From Streptomyces asoensis (GTDB lineage: Bacteria > Actinomycetota > Actinomycetes > Streptomycetales > Streptomycetaceae), in assembly GCF_013085465.1 (NCBI RefSeq), contig NZ_CP049838.1:8928001-8992000 (forward strand): 64,000 nt of DNA. Direction: 5' to 3'. Of this stretch, positions 49,029 to 56,606 are shown piece by piece. The notes below the pieces were generated by a model. The model made no database searches, was not told the origin of the DNA, and saw nothing but the letters and a program-made list of their open reading frames with translations. The position numbers and the translations under genes were made by a program. How positions within the stretch are numbered: position 1 is the stretch's first letter; each line of letters opens with the position of its first letter.

Positions 49029-52000
49029 ATGACGGTCACTCGCAGATCGGTCCTTCTCGCGTCCGCGGCCGCACCGGCCGCCGGAGCGCTCCTCGGCACA
49101 CCGGCGGCACAGGCCGCCGCGGACGCCGTGCGCGCATCCGGCCGCCGCACGGTCGCGCTGCGTGACGGCTGGCGCTTCGCGCTGGCCAACCCGGGCGGGA
49201 TCACCGACCCGACCGGGCAGTACGCGGACGCCGCCGCCCCCGGCTACGACGACTCGACCTGGCGCGCGGTGGCGGTCCCGCACGACTGGAGCATCGAGCA
49301 GACGCCCACCACACAGAACGGCACGACCAGCGGCACCGGCTTCTTCCCCGGTGGCCTGGGCTGGTACCGCCTCGCCTTCACCCTGCCGCCCGGCCATGCG
49401 GGCCGGCGGATCTCGGTCGAGTTCGACGGCGTCTACATGGACTCGTACGTGTACTGCAACGGCACCGAGGTCGGCCGCCACCCCTACGGCTACACCGGCT
49501 TCGCCTTCGACCTCACCGACCTGCTGCACACCGACGGCACCACCGAGAACGTGATCGCGGTCAAGGTGCAGAACCGGCTCCCGAGCAGCCGCTGGTACTC
49601 CGGCAGCGGCATCTACCGCGAGGCCCGCCTGGTCGTCACCGATCCGGTGCACGTGGACCGCTGGGGCACGTACGTCACCACCCCCGAGGTCACCGACGAA
49701 CGGGCCGTCGTCCGGGTCGCGACCACCGTGGCGAACGCGTCCGGCGCGAGCACGGACGTCGAGGTCGTCTCCCGCGTCCTCGCCCCGAACGGCCGCACCG
49801 TCGCCCGTACTTCCTCCACGGTCGCCGTCGCCGACCGGGTCACGGAGACCCACGAACTCACCGTGGCCCATCCGCAGCGATGGGACTTCGAGACCCCGCG
49901 CCGCTACACCCTGGAGACCGAGCTGCGCGTCGCCGGCCGGGTCACCGACACCTACCGCACCCCGTTCGGCATCCGCACCTTCCGCTTCGACCCGGACGAG
50001 GGCTTCCACCTCAACGGCAGGCACGCCAAGATCAAGGGCGTCGACCTGCACCACGACCTGGGCGCGCTCGGCGCCGCGATCAGCGTCGACGCCGTCCGCA
50101 GACAGATGACGATCATGAAGTCGATGGGCGTCAACGCCTTCCGCACCTCCCACAACCCGCCGTCGCCCGAGATGATCCGGGTCTGTGAGGAACTGGGCAT
50201 CGTGATGCTGGTGGAGGCCTTCGACTGCTGGAAGACCGGCAAGACGCGGTACGACTACGGGCGGTTCTTCGACGAGTGGTGCGAGCGGGACGCCACCGAG
50301 ATGGTGCTCGCGGCCCGCAACTCGCCCGCCGTTCTCCTGTGGTCCATCGGCAACGAGATCACCGACTCCACCTCCACCGCCGGTCTCGCCATGGCCGACC
50401 GCATCATCACCGCGATCAGGGCGGCGGACGACACCCGTCCGCTCATCATCGGCTCGGACAAGTACCGCACCCCGCCCGCCAAGGGCTCCGCCGCCGACCT
50501 GATGCTCGCCAAGCTGGACGGCCTCGGCCTGAACTACAACACCGCCAAGTCGGTGGACGTCCTGCACACGACCTACCCGCACCTGTTCCTCTTCGAGTCC
50601 GAGTCGTCCTCGGAGACCTCGACCCGCGGCACCTACCAGGAACCCGAGCACCTCAACACCGGCGAGAACCACACACCCGGCAGGCGGGCGACCTCGTCCT
50701 ACGACAACAACCTCGCCTCCTGGACGATGAGCGGCGAGTACGGGCACAAGAAGGACCGCGACCGGAAGTGGTTCACCGGGCAGTTCCTGTGGTCCGGCAT
50801 CGACTACATCGGCGAGCCCACCCCGTACAACGTCTTCCCGGTGAAGGCGTCCTTCTTCGGCGCGGTCGACACGGCCGGGTTCCCGAAGGACATGTACCAC
50901 CTCTTCCGGAGCCAGTGGGTCGACGAGCCGATGGTCCATCTGCTGCCGACGACCTGGAACCACGAGGCGGGCGACACGGTCGAGGTGTGGGCCTACTCCA
51001 ACGTCGACACCGTGGAGCTGTATCTCAACGGAAAGTCCCTGGGCGTACGGAAGTTCGACACCAAGAAGACCGTCGACGGCCGTGCCTACCTGGAGACCAC
51101 CGAGGCCACCGGCGACGACAAGACCTTCACCACCGGCCCCTATCCCGGCAGTTACACCAGCCCGAACGGCAGCGCGGGCAAGCTGCACCTGGTGTGGCAG
51201 GTGCCCTACCGGCCGGGCGAGTTGAAGGCGGTGGCCCGCCGGGGCGGCAGGACGGTCGCCACCGATGTGCTGCGCACGGCCGGCGCCCCGCACGCCGTAC
51301 GCCTCACCCCGGACCGCAAGTCCCTTCCCGCGGACGGGCGTTCACTGGTCTTCGTCACCGCCGACGTGGTCGACGCGCACGGGACCGTGGTGCCCGACGC
51401 CGAACACCTCATCTCCTTCGAGGTGAGCGGCGGCTCTCTCGCCGGCCTCGACAACGGGCGGGAGGAGAGCGCCGAGCGCTACCAGGCCAGTACGCGCACC
51501 GCCTTCCACGGCAAGGCCCTCGCCATCGTGCGCTCCGGCACCGGGGCCGGGGCCCTGAAGGTGACCGCGCGTGTGGACGGCCTGCGCAAGGGCACCGCCA
51601 CCGTGCGCACCACGCCCGCCCGCGCGAAGGCGACCACCCCGCCCGCCGCCTTCGCTCCCGACCTGCCGGCGCCCGTGAACCACCCCTACGCGGACGCCAG
51701 CTACTCCGGTCGCCCGGACACCCTGCCCGCCGCCCTGCTGGACGGTGACCCGGCCACCGGCTGGTCCAACGCCTTCGCCAAGGCGGCCACCGCCCTGCTG
51801 CCCGCCTTCGGCGGGGCCCGGCCGAAGGACTGGGTCTCGGTGGACTACGGGCGCGTCCGGGACTTCGACCGGGTGGAGGTGTCCTTCACCGTCGACGCGA
51901 CGCACAGCCTGCCCGCGGCGGTCGAGGCGGAGGTCTGGGACGGCGAGCGCTATGTGCCGGTCACCGGGGCGACCGTCGACTGGGCCACCGCCTCGGATGC

Positions 52001-52115
52001 GCCGACGGCTCTCACCTTCGACCCGGTCCGCGGCTCCAGGCTGCGGCTGACCCTGACCAGCAGCGCACCCGGCACGCCCCAAGGAGCGGTCCGCATCACC
52101 AAGCTGGAATCCTGA
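49029..52115 (+). CDS. Secreted glycoside hydrolase family 2 (beta-galactosidase-like)
   Basis: 1028 residues. The Tat-type signal MTVTRRSVLLASAAAPAAGALLG is followed by an AQA cleavage region. GH2 domains follow in order: sugar-binding jelly roll (WRAVAVPHDWSIEQ, GLGWYRLAFTLP, DSYVYCNGTEVGRHPYGYTGF), Ig-like sandwich, and TIM barrel (GFHLNGRHAKIKGVDLHHDLGALGAA, RTSHNPPSPE). The acid/base Glu is in LLWSIGNEI near residue 443 and the probable nucleophile Glu in FLFESESS near 523. C-terminal Ig-like DUF4982-type and F5/8-like carbohydrate-binding parts follow. It should hydrolyse beta-galactosides or related plant or host glycans outside the cell. Confidence 0.94.
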   Translation: MTVTRRSVLLASAAAPAAGALLGTPAAQAAADAVRASGRRTVALRDGWRFALANPGGITDPTGQYADAAAPGYDDSTWRAVAVPHDWSIEQTPTTQNGTTSGTGFFPGGLGWYRLAFTLPPGHAGRRISVEFDGVYMDSYVYCNGTEVGRHPYGYTGFAFDLTDLLHTDGTTENVIAVKVQNRLPSSRWYSGSGIYREARLVVTDPVHVDRWGTYVTTPEVTDERAVVRVATTVANASGASTDVEVVSRVLAPNGRTVARTSSTVAVADRVTETHELTVAHPQRWDFETPRRYTLETELRVAGRVTDTYRTPFGIRTFRFDPDEGFHLNGRHAKIKGVDLHHDLGALGAAISVDAVRRQMTIMKSMGVNAFRTSHNPPSPEMIRVCEELGIVMLVEAFDCWKTGKTRYDYGRFFDEWCERDATEMVLAARNSPAVLLWSIGNEITDSTSTAGLAMADRIITAIRAADDTRPLIIGSDKYRTPPAKGSAADLMLAKLDGLGLNYNTAKSVDVLHTTYPHLFLFESESSSETSTRGTYQEPEHLNTGENHTPGRRATSSYDNNLASWTMSGEYGHKKDRDRKWFTGQFLWSGIDYIGEPTPYNVFPVKASFFGAVDTAGFPKDMYHLFRSQWVDEPMVHLLPTTWNHEAGDTVEVWAYSNVDTVELYLNGKSLGVRKFDTKKTVDGRAYLETTEATGDDKTFTTGPYPGSYTSPNGSAGKLHLVWQVPYRPGELKAVARRGGRTVATDVLRTAGAPHAVRLTPDRKSLPADGRSLVFVTADVVDAHGTVVPDAEHLISFEVSGGSLAGLDNGREESAERYQASTRTAFHGKALAIVRSGTGAGALKVTARVDGLRKGTATVRTTPARAKATTPPAAFAPDLPAPVNHPYADASYSGRPDTLPAALLDGDPATGWSNAFAKAATALLPAFGGARPKDWVSVDYGRVRDFDRVEVSFTVDATHSLPAAVEAEVWDGERYVPVTGATVDWATASDAPTALTFDPVRGSRLRLTLTSSAPGTPQGAVRITKLES

Positions 52116-52158
52116 CCGGCTGGACCGGCTGGACCGGCTGGACCGGCTGGACCGGCTG
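52114..52158. repeat. 9-bp tandem repeat, five exact copies
   Basis: GACCGGCTG is repeated five times without change, beginning in the GH2 stop codon, with a degenerate sixth copy after it. Perfect short repeats just after a stop suggest recent slippage. Confidence 0.9.
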
Positions 52159-52268
52159 GACCAGCAGGAACCGGCTGACCTGCTCACCGGCTGGTCTCCC
52201 TCGGCGCCGAGGCGGGACCGGCCGGTCTGCACCGCCCGGCCCGGCCCGCCATGCTGGAACCGCCTGCT

Positions 52269-52336
52269 CCGGTCTGTTCCGGGCCGGGCCGGGCGGTCCG
52301 GTCCGGAACAGACCGGTCCGGACCGCCCGGCCCGGC
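52269..52336. terminator. Interleaved inverted repeats between convergent GH2 and isochorismatase genes
   Basis: Two perfect inverted repeats interlock in the order A-B-A'-B'. A (CCGGTCTGTTCCGG, 52269-52282) pairs with A' (52303-52316). B (19 bp, 52283-52301, GCCGGGCC...GGTCCGG) pairs with B' (52318-52336). Either hairpin could terminate transcription; formed together they would make a pseudoknot. A further partial copy of B' lies at 52231-52245. Confidence 0.8.
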
Positions 52337-52372
52337 GCTGCCGCCGTCCGAGCATCCCGCGCCCGAGGCGCC

Positions 52373-52939
52373 TCAGCCCGCGTCCGCCGCCTCGAAGGTC
52401 ACCTTCGCCGTGTCCACCGTGCCCGCGCCGCGCCCGGGTGCGCTCTGCCACGACCAGTACAGGTTGGTGTGGGCTATCACCTGCTCCGGCGCCGGAGCGC
52501 CGTACTTGCTCAGGTCCTCCGTCGTGTGCGCGTCGCCGACCAGTGTCACGTCGTAGCCCCGTACGAAGGCGCCGTGCAGCGTCGAGCGGATGCACGCGTC
52601 GGTCTGCGCCCCGGTGACGACGACCCGGCCCACCCCGCGCTCCGCGAGCACCGACTCCAGCTCGGTGTCCTCGAAGGAGTCCTGGTAGTTCTTGTGGACG
52701 AGGGGCTCGGCGTCGAGGCGGACCAGTTCCTCGACGTACTCCCAGTTCTCGCTGCCCCGTTCGAGGTCGTCGTCGGAGTGCTGTACCCAGACGACCGGCA
52801 CGTCCTGCGCGCGGGCCGCGTCGATCAGGGTGTGGATGTTCGCGATCACCTCGTCGCGCCGGGGCGCGCCCGCGACCACGCCCTTCTGGACGTCGATCAC
52901 GAGCAGGGCGGTGTTCGGTCGGCCGGGCAGGGTGGTCAT
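52373..52939 (-). CDS. Isochorismatase family cysteine hydrolase
   Basis: 188 residues from the ATG at 52939, directly after GGAGGTCTCC. The catalytic triad is visible: Asp in ALLVIDVQKGVV, Lys in VHKNYQDSFEDTELESVL and Cys in VVVTGAQTDACIRSTLHGAFVRGYDVTLVGDAHTT, with the usual cis-peptide before the Cys region. The family cleaves C-N or ether bonds (nicotinamidase, isochorismatase and related). It is divergent from the cellulase gene; a role near carbohydrate use is not implied. Confidence 0.92.
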   Translation of the reverse strand: MTTLPGRPNTALLVIDVQKGVVAGAPRRDEVIANIHTLIDAARAQDVPVVWVQHSDDDLERGSENWEYVEELVRLDAEPLVHKNYQDSFEDTELESVLAERGVGRVVVTGAQTDACIRSTLHGAFVRGYDVTLVGDAHTTEDLSKYGAPAPEQVIAHTNLYWSWQSAPGRGAGTVDTAKVTFEAADAG

Positions 52940-53039
52940 GGAGACCTCCGGTTCCTCGTCAGGGGCGTGATCGGTGCTCGGACGGTCCACATTAGGGCGC
53001 ACCACTGACAACGGCCTCGAAGCCATCTCGTCAAGACCG

Positions 53040-53100
53040 TTGACGGGGTGTCATGACTCCAACAACCATGTCCTGCGACCCCGCTCTGGGAGCGCTCCCA
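53040..53100 (+). promoter_or_regulatory. Cellulase promoter with CebR operator
   Basis: TTGACG at 53040-53045 and a weak AACCAT -10 about 18 bp later precede TGGGAGCGCTCCCA (53087-53100), an exact 14-bp palindrome identical to the CebR box known from Streptomyces cellulose-utilisation genes. CebR is a LacI-type repressor released by cellobiose/cellotriose. The box lies 57 bp before the GTG start, in the early transcribed region. Confidence 0.92.
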
Positions 53101-53157
53101 CGAGATGGCACCTCCATCTCGAAGCGAGCGTCCCGCACCTCCCCGAGGAGCCTGGAC

Positions 53158-55398
53158 GTGAAACGACGCAGAACCACCCTGCTGTCCCTCGCGGCCCTGC
53201 TGGGCGCGGCGCTCACCGCGCTGCCCGCGCAGCAGGCCGGTGCCGACGAGGTCGAACAGGTCAGGAACGGCGGCTTCGAGACGACCGCCGACCCGTGGTG
53301 GACCAGCAATGTCACCGCCGGTCTCACCGACGGCCGGCTGTGCGCGGACGTGCCGGGCGGCACCGTCAACCGCTGGGACTCCGCCGTCGGTCAGGACGCG
53401 ATCACCTTGGTGAAGGGGTCGTCGTACCGGTTCTCCTTCAGCGCCTCCGGAGTGCCCGAGGGGCATGTGGTGCGGGCGATCGTGGGCCTCGGTGTCTCCC
53501 CGTACGACACCTGGTACGAGGCGACCCCGGTGCTGGGCGAGTCGGGAGACGCCTACACGTACACGTTCACCTCGCCGGTCGACAGCACCCAGGGGCAGGT
53601 CGCCTTCCAGGTCGGCGGGAGCGCCGATCCCTGGCGGTTCTGCCTGGACGACGTGTCGCTGCTGGGCGGGGTGCCGCCGGAGGTGTACCAGCCCGACACC
53701 GGGCCACGCGTGCGCGTCAACCAGGTCGCCTATCTGCCCGCCGGACCGAAGAACGCCACCCTGGTCACCGACGCCGCCGCGAAGCTGCCCTGGCAGCTCA
53801 GGAACGGTTCCGGGGTGACGGTCGCGCGCGGCTGGAGCGTGCCGCGCGGCCTCGACGTCTCCTCCGGACAGAACGTCCACTCCATCGACTTCGGCGGCTA
53901 CCGCACCCGCGGGACGGGCTTCACGCTGGTCGCCGACGGCGAGACCAGCCGCCCCTTCGACATCGGCACGGCCGGCTACGACCAGCTGCGGCTGGACGCG
54001 GTGAAGTACTACTACACGCAGCGCAGCGGCATCGCGATACGGGACGACCTGCGGCCCGGTTACGGCAGGGCGGCAGGCCATCTGGACGCGGCCCCCAACC
54101 AGGGCGACTCCGCGGTCCCGTGTCAACCCGGGGTGTGCGACTACACCCTCGACGTCACCGGCGGCTGGTACGACGCCGGTGATCACGGCAAGTACGTCGT
54201 CAACGGCGGCATCGCCACCTGGGAGCTGCTGAGCACCTACGAACGTTCCCTGCTCGCCCGCACCGGCGACCCGGCCGCTCTCGGCGACGGGACGCTCGCC
54301 CTCCCGGAGAGCGGCAACAAGGTGCCGGACATCCTCGACGAGGCCCGCTGGGAGCTCGACTTCCTGCTGAAGATGCAGGTACCGGACGGGCAGTCGCTCG
54401 CCGGCATGGCCCACCACAAGATCCACGACGAGCAGTGGACCGGCCTGCCGCTGCTGCCGAGCGACGATCCGCAGAAGCGCGAACTGCACCCGCCGACCAC
54501 CACCGCGACCCTCAACCTGGCCGCCACGGCCGCCCAGGCGGCCCGCCTGTACCGGCCCTACGACAAGGCCTTCGCGGCGAGGGCGCTGACGGCCGCGCGC
54601 AAGGCCTTCACGGCGGCCCTCGCGCATCCGGACGTGTACGCCGACCCGAACGACGGCATCGGCGGCGGTGCCTACAACGACGACGACGCGACCGACGAGT
54701 TCTACTGGGCGGCCGCCGAGCTGTATCTCAGCACGGGGGAGAAGCAGTTCGCCGACAAGGTCGTGAACTCCCCGGCGCACACGGCCGACATCTTCGTCCC
54801 CAGCGGCTTCGACTGGTCCCGCACGGCCGCCGCCGGCCGCCTCGACCTCGCGACCGTCCCGAACAGACTGCCCGGCCGCGACAAGGTCCGCGGATCGGTC
54901 GTGCGAGGCGCCGACAAGTACCTCGCCACACTGGCCGGACAGCCGTACGGCATGCCCTACGCGCCCGACGGCAACCGCTACGACTGGGGATCCAGCCACC
55001 AGGTCCTCAACAACGCCGTGGTCATCGCCACGGCCTACGACCTCACCGGCGCCTCGAAGTACCGGGCCGGGGCCGTCCAGAGCATGGACTACGTCCTCGG
55101 GCGCAACGCGCTCAACCTGTCGTACGTCACCGGCTACGGCGAGGTGAACTCCCATCACCAGCACAGCCGCTGGTACGCGCGCCAACTGGACCCGAACCTG
55201 CCGGACCCGCCGCGGGGGACCCTGTCGGGCGGCGCGAACTCGAGCATTCAGGACCCCTACGCGCAGAGCAAGCTCCAGGGCTGCGTGGGCCAGTTCTGCT
55301 ATATCGACGACATCCAGTCCTGGTCCACGAACGAGACCGCGATCAACTGGAACGCGGCGCTGGCCCGACTGGCCTCCTTCGTGGCGGATCAGGGATAG
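53158..55398 (+). CDS. Secreted GH9 cellulase with N-terminal carbohydrate-binding domain
   Basis: 746 residues from a GTG at 53158, seven bases after GAGGAG. The Sec signal [29 protein letters not shown] is followed by a CBM4/9-like jelly roll ([33 protein letters not shown], about 35-175), a CelD_N Ig-like domain ([22 protein letters not shown], about 180-265) and the GH9 alpha6/alpha6 barrel. The catalytic Asp pair is in [13 protein letters not shown] (near 337-340) and the proton donor Glu in [14 protein letters not shown] near 724; [10 protein letters not shown] holds the conserved His/Arg region. It cleaves cellulose outside the cell, induced through the upstream CebR box. Confidence 0.96.
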   Translation: MKRRRTTLLSLAALLGAALTALPAQQAGADEVEQVRNGGFETTADPWWTSNVTAGLTDGRLCADVPGGTVNRWDSAVGQDAITLVKGSSYRFSFSASGVPEGHVVRAIVGLGVSPYDTWYEATPVLGESGDAYTYTFTSPVDSTQGQVAFQVGGSADPWRFCLDDVSLLGGVPPEVYQPDTGPRVRVNQVAYLPAGPKNATLVTDAAAKLPWQLRNGSGVTVARGWSVPRGLDVSSGQNVHSIDFGGYRTRGTGFTLVADGETSRPFDIGTAGYDQLRLDAVKYYYTQRSGIAIRDDLRPGYGRAAGHLDAAPNQGDSAVPCQPGVCDYTLDVTGGWYDAGDHGKYVVNGGIATWELLSTYERSLLARTGDPAALGDGTLALPESGNKVPDILDEARWELDFLLKMQVPDGQSLAGMAHHKIHDEQWTGLPLLPSDDPQKRELHPPTTTATLNLAATAAQAARLYRPYDKAFAARALTAARKAFTAALAHPDVYADPNDGIGGGAYNDDDATDEFYWAAAELYLSTGEKQFADKVVNSPAHTADIFVPSGFDWSRTAAAGRLDLATVPNRLPGRDKVRGSVVRGADKYLATLAGQPYGMPYAPDGNRYDWGSSHQVLNNAVVIATAYDLTGASKYRAGAVQSMDYVLGRNALNLSYVTGYGEVNSHHQHSRWYARQLDPNLPDPPRGTLSGGANSSIQDPYAQSKLQGCVGQFCYIDDIQSWSTNETAINWNAALARLASFVADQG

Positions 55399-55436
55399 GG
55401 CCGGATCAGGGATGGGGCCGGATCGGCAATAGGCCC
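55386..55436. repeat. 17-bp tandem repeat, three copies
   Basis: GGATCAGGGATAGGGCC (55386-55402), a copy with one change (55403-55419) and a diverged third copy (55420-55436) span the cellulase stop codon. A small CCTG-N6-CAGG hairpin follows. Confidence 0.75.
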
Positions 55437-55472
55437 TGTCTGATCAGGAGCGTGCAGGGTCGACCACCCTTC

Positions 55473-55533
55473 GGTACCGCGCGGTCATCAGTTTGACCTG
55501 GGGATATTTACGAGTAAGTACCCGCGCGGTACC
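55473..55533 (+). promoter_or_regulatory. Promoter flanked by inverted operator arms, toxin-antitoxin unit
   Basis: GGTACCGCGCGG at 55473-55484 and its exact inverse CCGCGCGGTACC at 55522-55533 flank a promoter with TTGACC (55493-55498) and a TAAGTA-like -10 (55514-55519). This layout fits autorepression by the ribbon-helix-helix-type antitoxin encoded directly downstream. Confidence 0.65.
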
Positions 55534-55542
55534 GTGAAGGGC

Positions 55543-55788
55543 ATGCCAGCCCTCAATGTGGAATTCAGCGATCGCGAGCTGGAGGACCTGCGGCAGATCG
55601 CCAAGGAACGCGGTACGTCGATGAAGGCACTCGTACGGGAGGCGGCCGCGGCCGACATCGCGCGGCACCGGGCGCTCCAGGAGGGCGCGGAGGCCTTCCG
55701 CAGGTTCTTCGCCTCGCACGCGGACGAGTTCGCCGCCGCCTTCCCCGACGACGAACGCTCCGTGCGGGGCGAGGGGCGGGTCGCCTGA
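55543..55788 (+). CDS. Antitoxin-like ribbon-helix-helix protein
   Basis: 81 residues from the ATG at 55543; a GTG three codons earlier is possible. The start MPALNVEFSDRELEDLRQIAKERGTSMKALVREAAAADI has the beta-strand plus two-helix pattern of RHH (MetJ/Arc-like) DNA-binding antitoxins. The acidic C-terminus (AAAFPDDERS) would wrap the toxin. It lies 3 bp upstream of the Fic/Doc-like gene. It probably represses its own promoter through the inverted arms at 55473-55533. Confidence 0.8.
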   Translation: MPALNVEFSDRELEDLRQIAKERGTSMKALVREAAAADIARHRALQEGAEAFRRFFASHADEFAAAFPDDERSVRGEGRVA

Positions 55789-55791
55789 CCG

Positions 55792-56169
55792 ATGACCTCC
55801 GTCATCCACATCGACGTGCCCTGGCTGCTCCAGCGCCATGAAGAGGTTCTGCCGGAGCAGCCCACCATCAACGACTTCTCGGCGCTGGTCGCCGCCGTCG
55901 CCCGGCACCGGGTCGATCCGCCCAAGCTCGGCGTGGACTCCGACCCGGCCTGGCGGGCCGCCGCGCTGCTGCACACCCTCACCCTGCTCAAGCCCCTGCC
56001 CTCGGCCAACGCCCGCTTCGCCTGCGCGACGGCGGTGGCGTACATGTTCACCAGCGGGGTCGGTATCGATCCGCCGTACGGCGCGCTCGTCGACCTCGCC
56101 CGCGATCTGCTGGACGGGAAGACGGACGTCTACGGCGCGGCGGACCGGCTGCGGTCCTGGCAGATATAG
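55792..56169 (+). CDS. Fic/Doc-family toxin-like protein lacking the catalytic His
   Basis: 125 residues. It has the Doc-like layout: PTINDFSALVAAVARHRVDPPKLGVDSDPAWRAAALLHTLTLLKPLPSANARFACATAVAYMFTSG. The Fic motif HxFx(D/E)GN(K/G)R is degenerate: the region reads LLKPLPSANARFACATAV, with the catalytic His replaced by Lys or Leu and the Asp/Glu absent, while Asn and Arg remain. Kinase or AMP-transferase activity is therefore unlikely by the normal mechanism. The pair with the upstream antitoxin is compact (3-bp gap). It may be inactive, or act as a binding partner only. Confidence 0.78.
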   Translation: MTSVIHIDVPWLLQRHEEVLPEQPTINDFSALVAAVARHRVDPPKLGVDSDPAWRAAALLHTLTLLKPLPSANARFACATAVAYMFTSGVGIDPPYGALVDLARDLLDGKTDVYGAADRLRSWQI

Positions 56170-56188
56170 GCAAGCGCAAAGGGTTCAG

Positions 56189-56227
56189 GGCCGCCGGCCG
56201 AGGGCGGGAGGAACAAGGCCGGCGGCC
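56189..56227 (+). terminator. Terminator hairpin after the toxin gene
   Basis: GGCCGCCGGCC (56189-56199) pairs perfectly with GGCCGGCGGCC (56217-56227), an 11-bp stem with a 17-base loop, followed by GTTTCG. It lies 20 bp after the toxin stop codon. Confidence 0.75.
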
Positions 56228-56606
56228 GTTTCGCGCAGGAGAGCCGCCGTCCTGCGCGGGGCCTCCGAGGAAGTGGCCGGTTCCAGCCAACTATGCGGGC
56301 CGGTGCGCCGGGAGCGTGCGTGACGCCTTGGTGTGTGTGCGTGTTTCACACGGGGCGCAAGGGTGAATTCCGGCCGGGCCGGCAGGGGTCGTGGAAAGGC
56401 GGGATGCCCGGTGTGAGCCGGCCCCGCCTATCGACTTTCTATCAACAAGGCGCAGCTTCAGCCGTCGCCTTGTTGTGCGCGACTCAGTTGTGCAAAGGTG
56501 AACCGCCCGTGCGGGGGGTCATGACCAAACCCCCCGCGTTCGTCGGCGGAGGCGAATTCACGCTCCCTGCCGCACCGGACAGGTACGTACCAAAGGAATG
56601 CGCTCA
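56228..56606 (+). promoter_or_regulatory. Leader of the second sigma-lectin gene with hairpins and shared element
   Basis: No gene is seen in about 380 bp. CAACAAGGCG (56443-56452) and CGCCTTGTTG (56466-56475) are perfect inverted arms. TGTGCAAAGGTGAACC (56489-56504) matches the element upstream of the paralog at 15 of 16 bases, with CTTGTT 14 bp earlier as there. GCGGGGGGT (56511-56519) and ACCCCCCGC (56529-56537) form a further perfect hairpin. AAAGGA lies just before the start. Confidence 0.62.
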
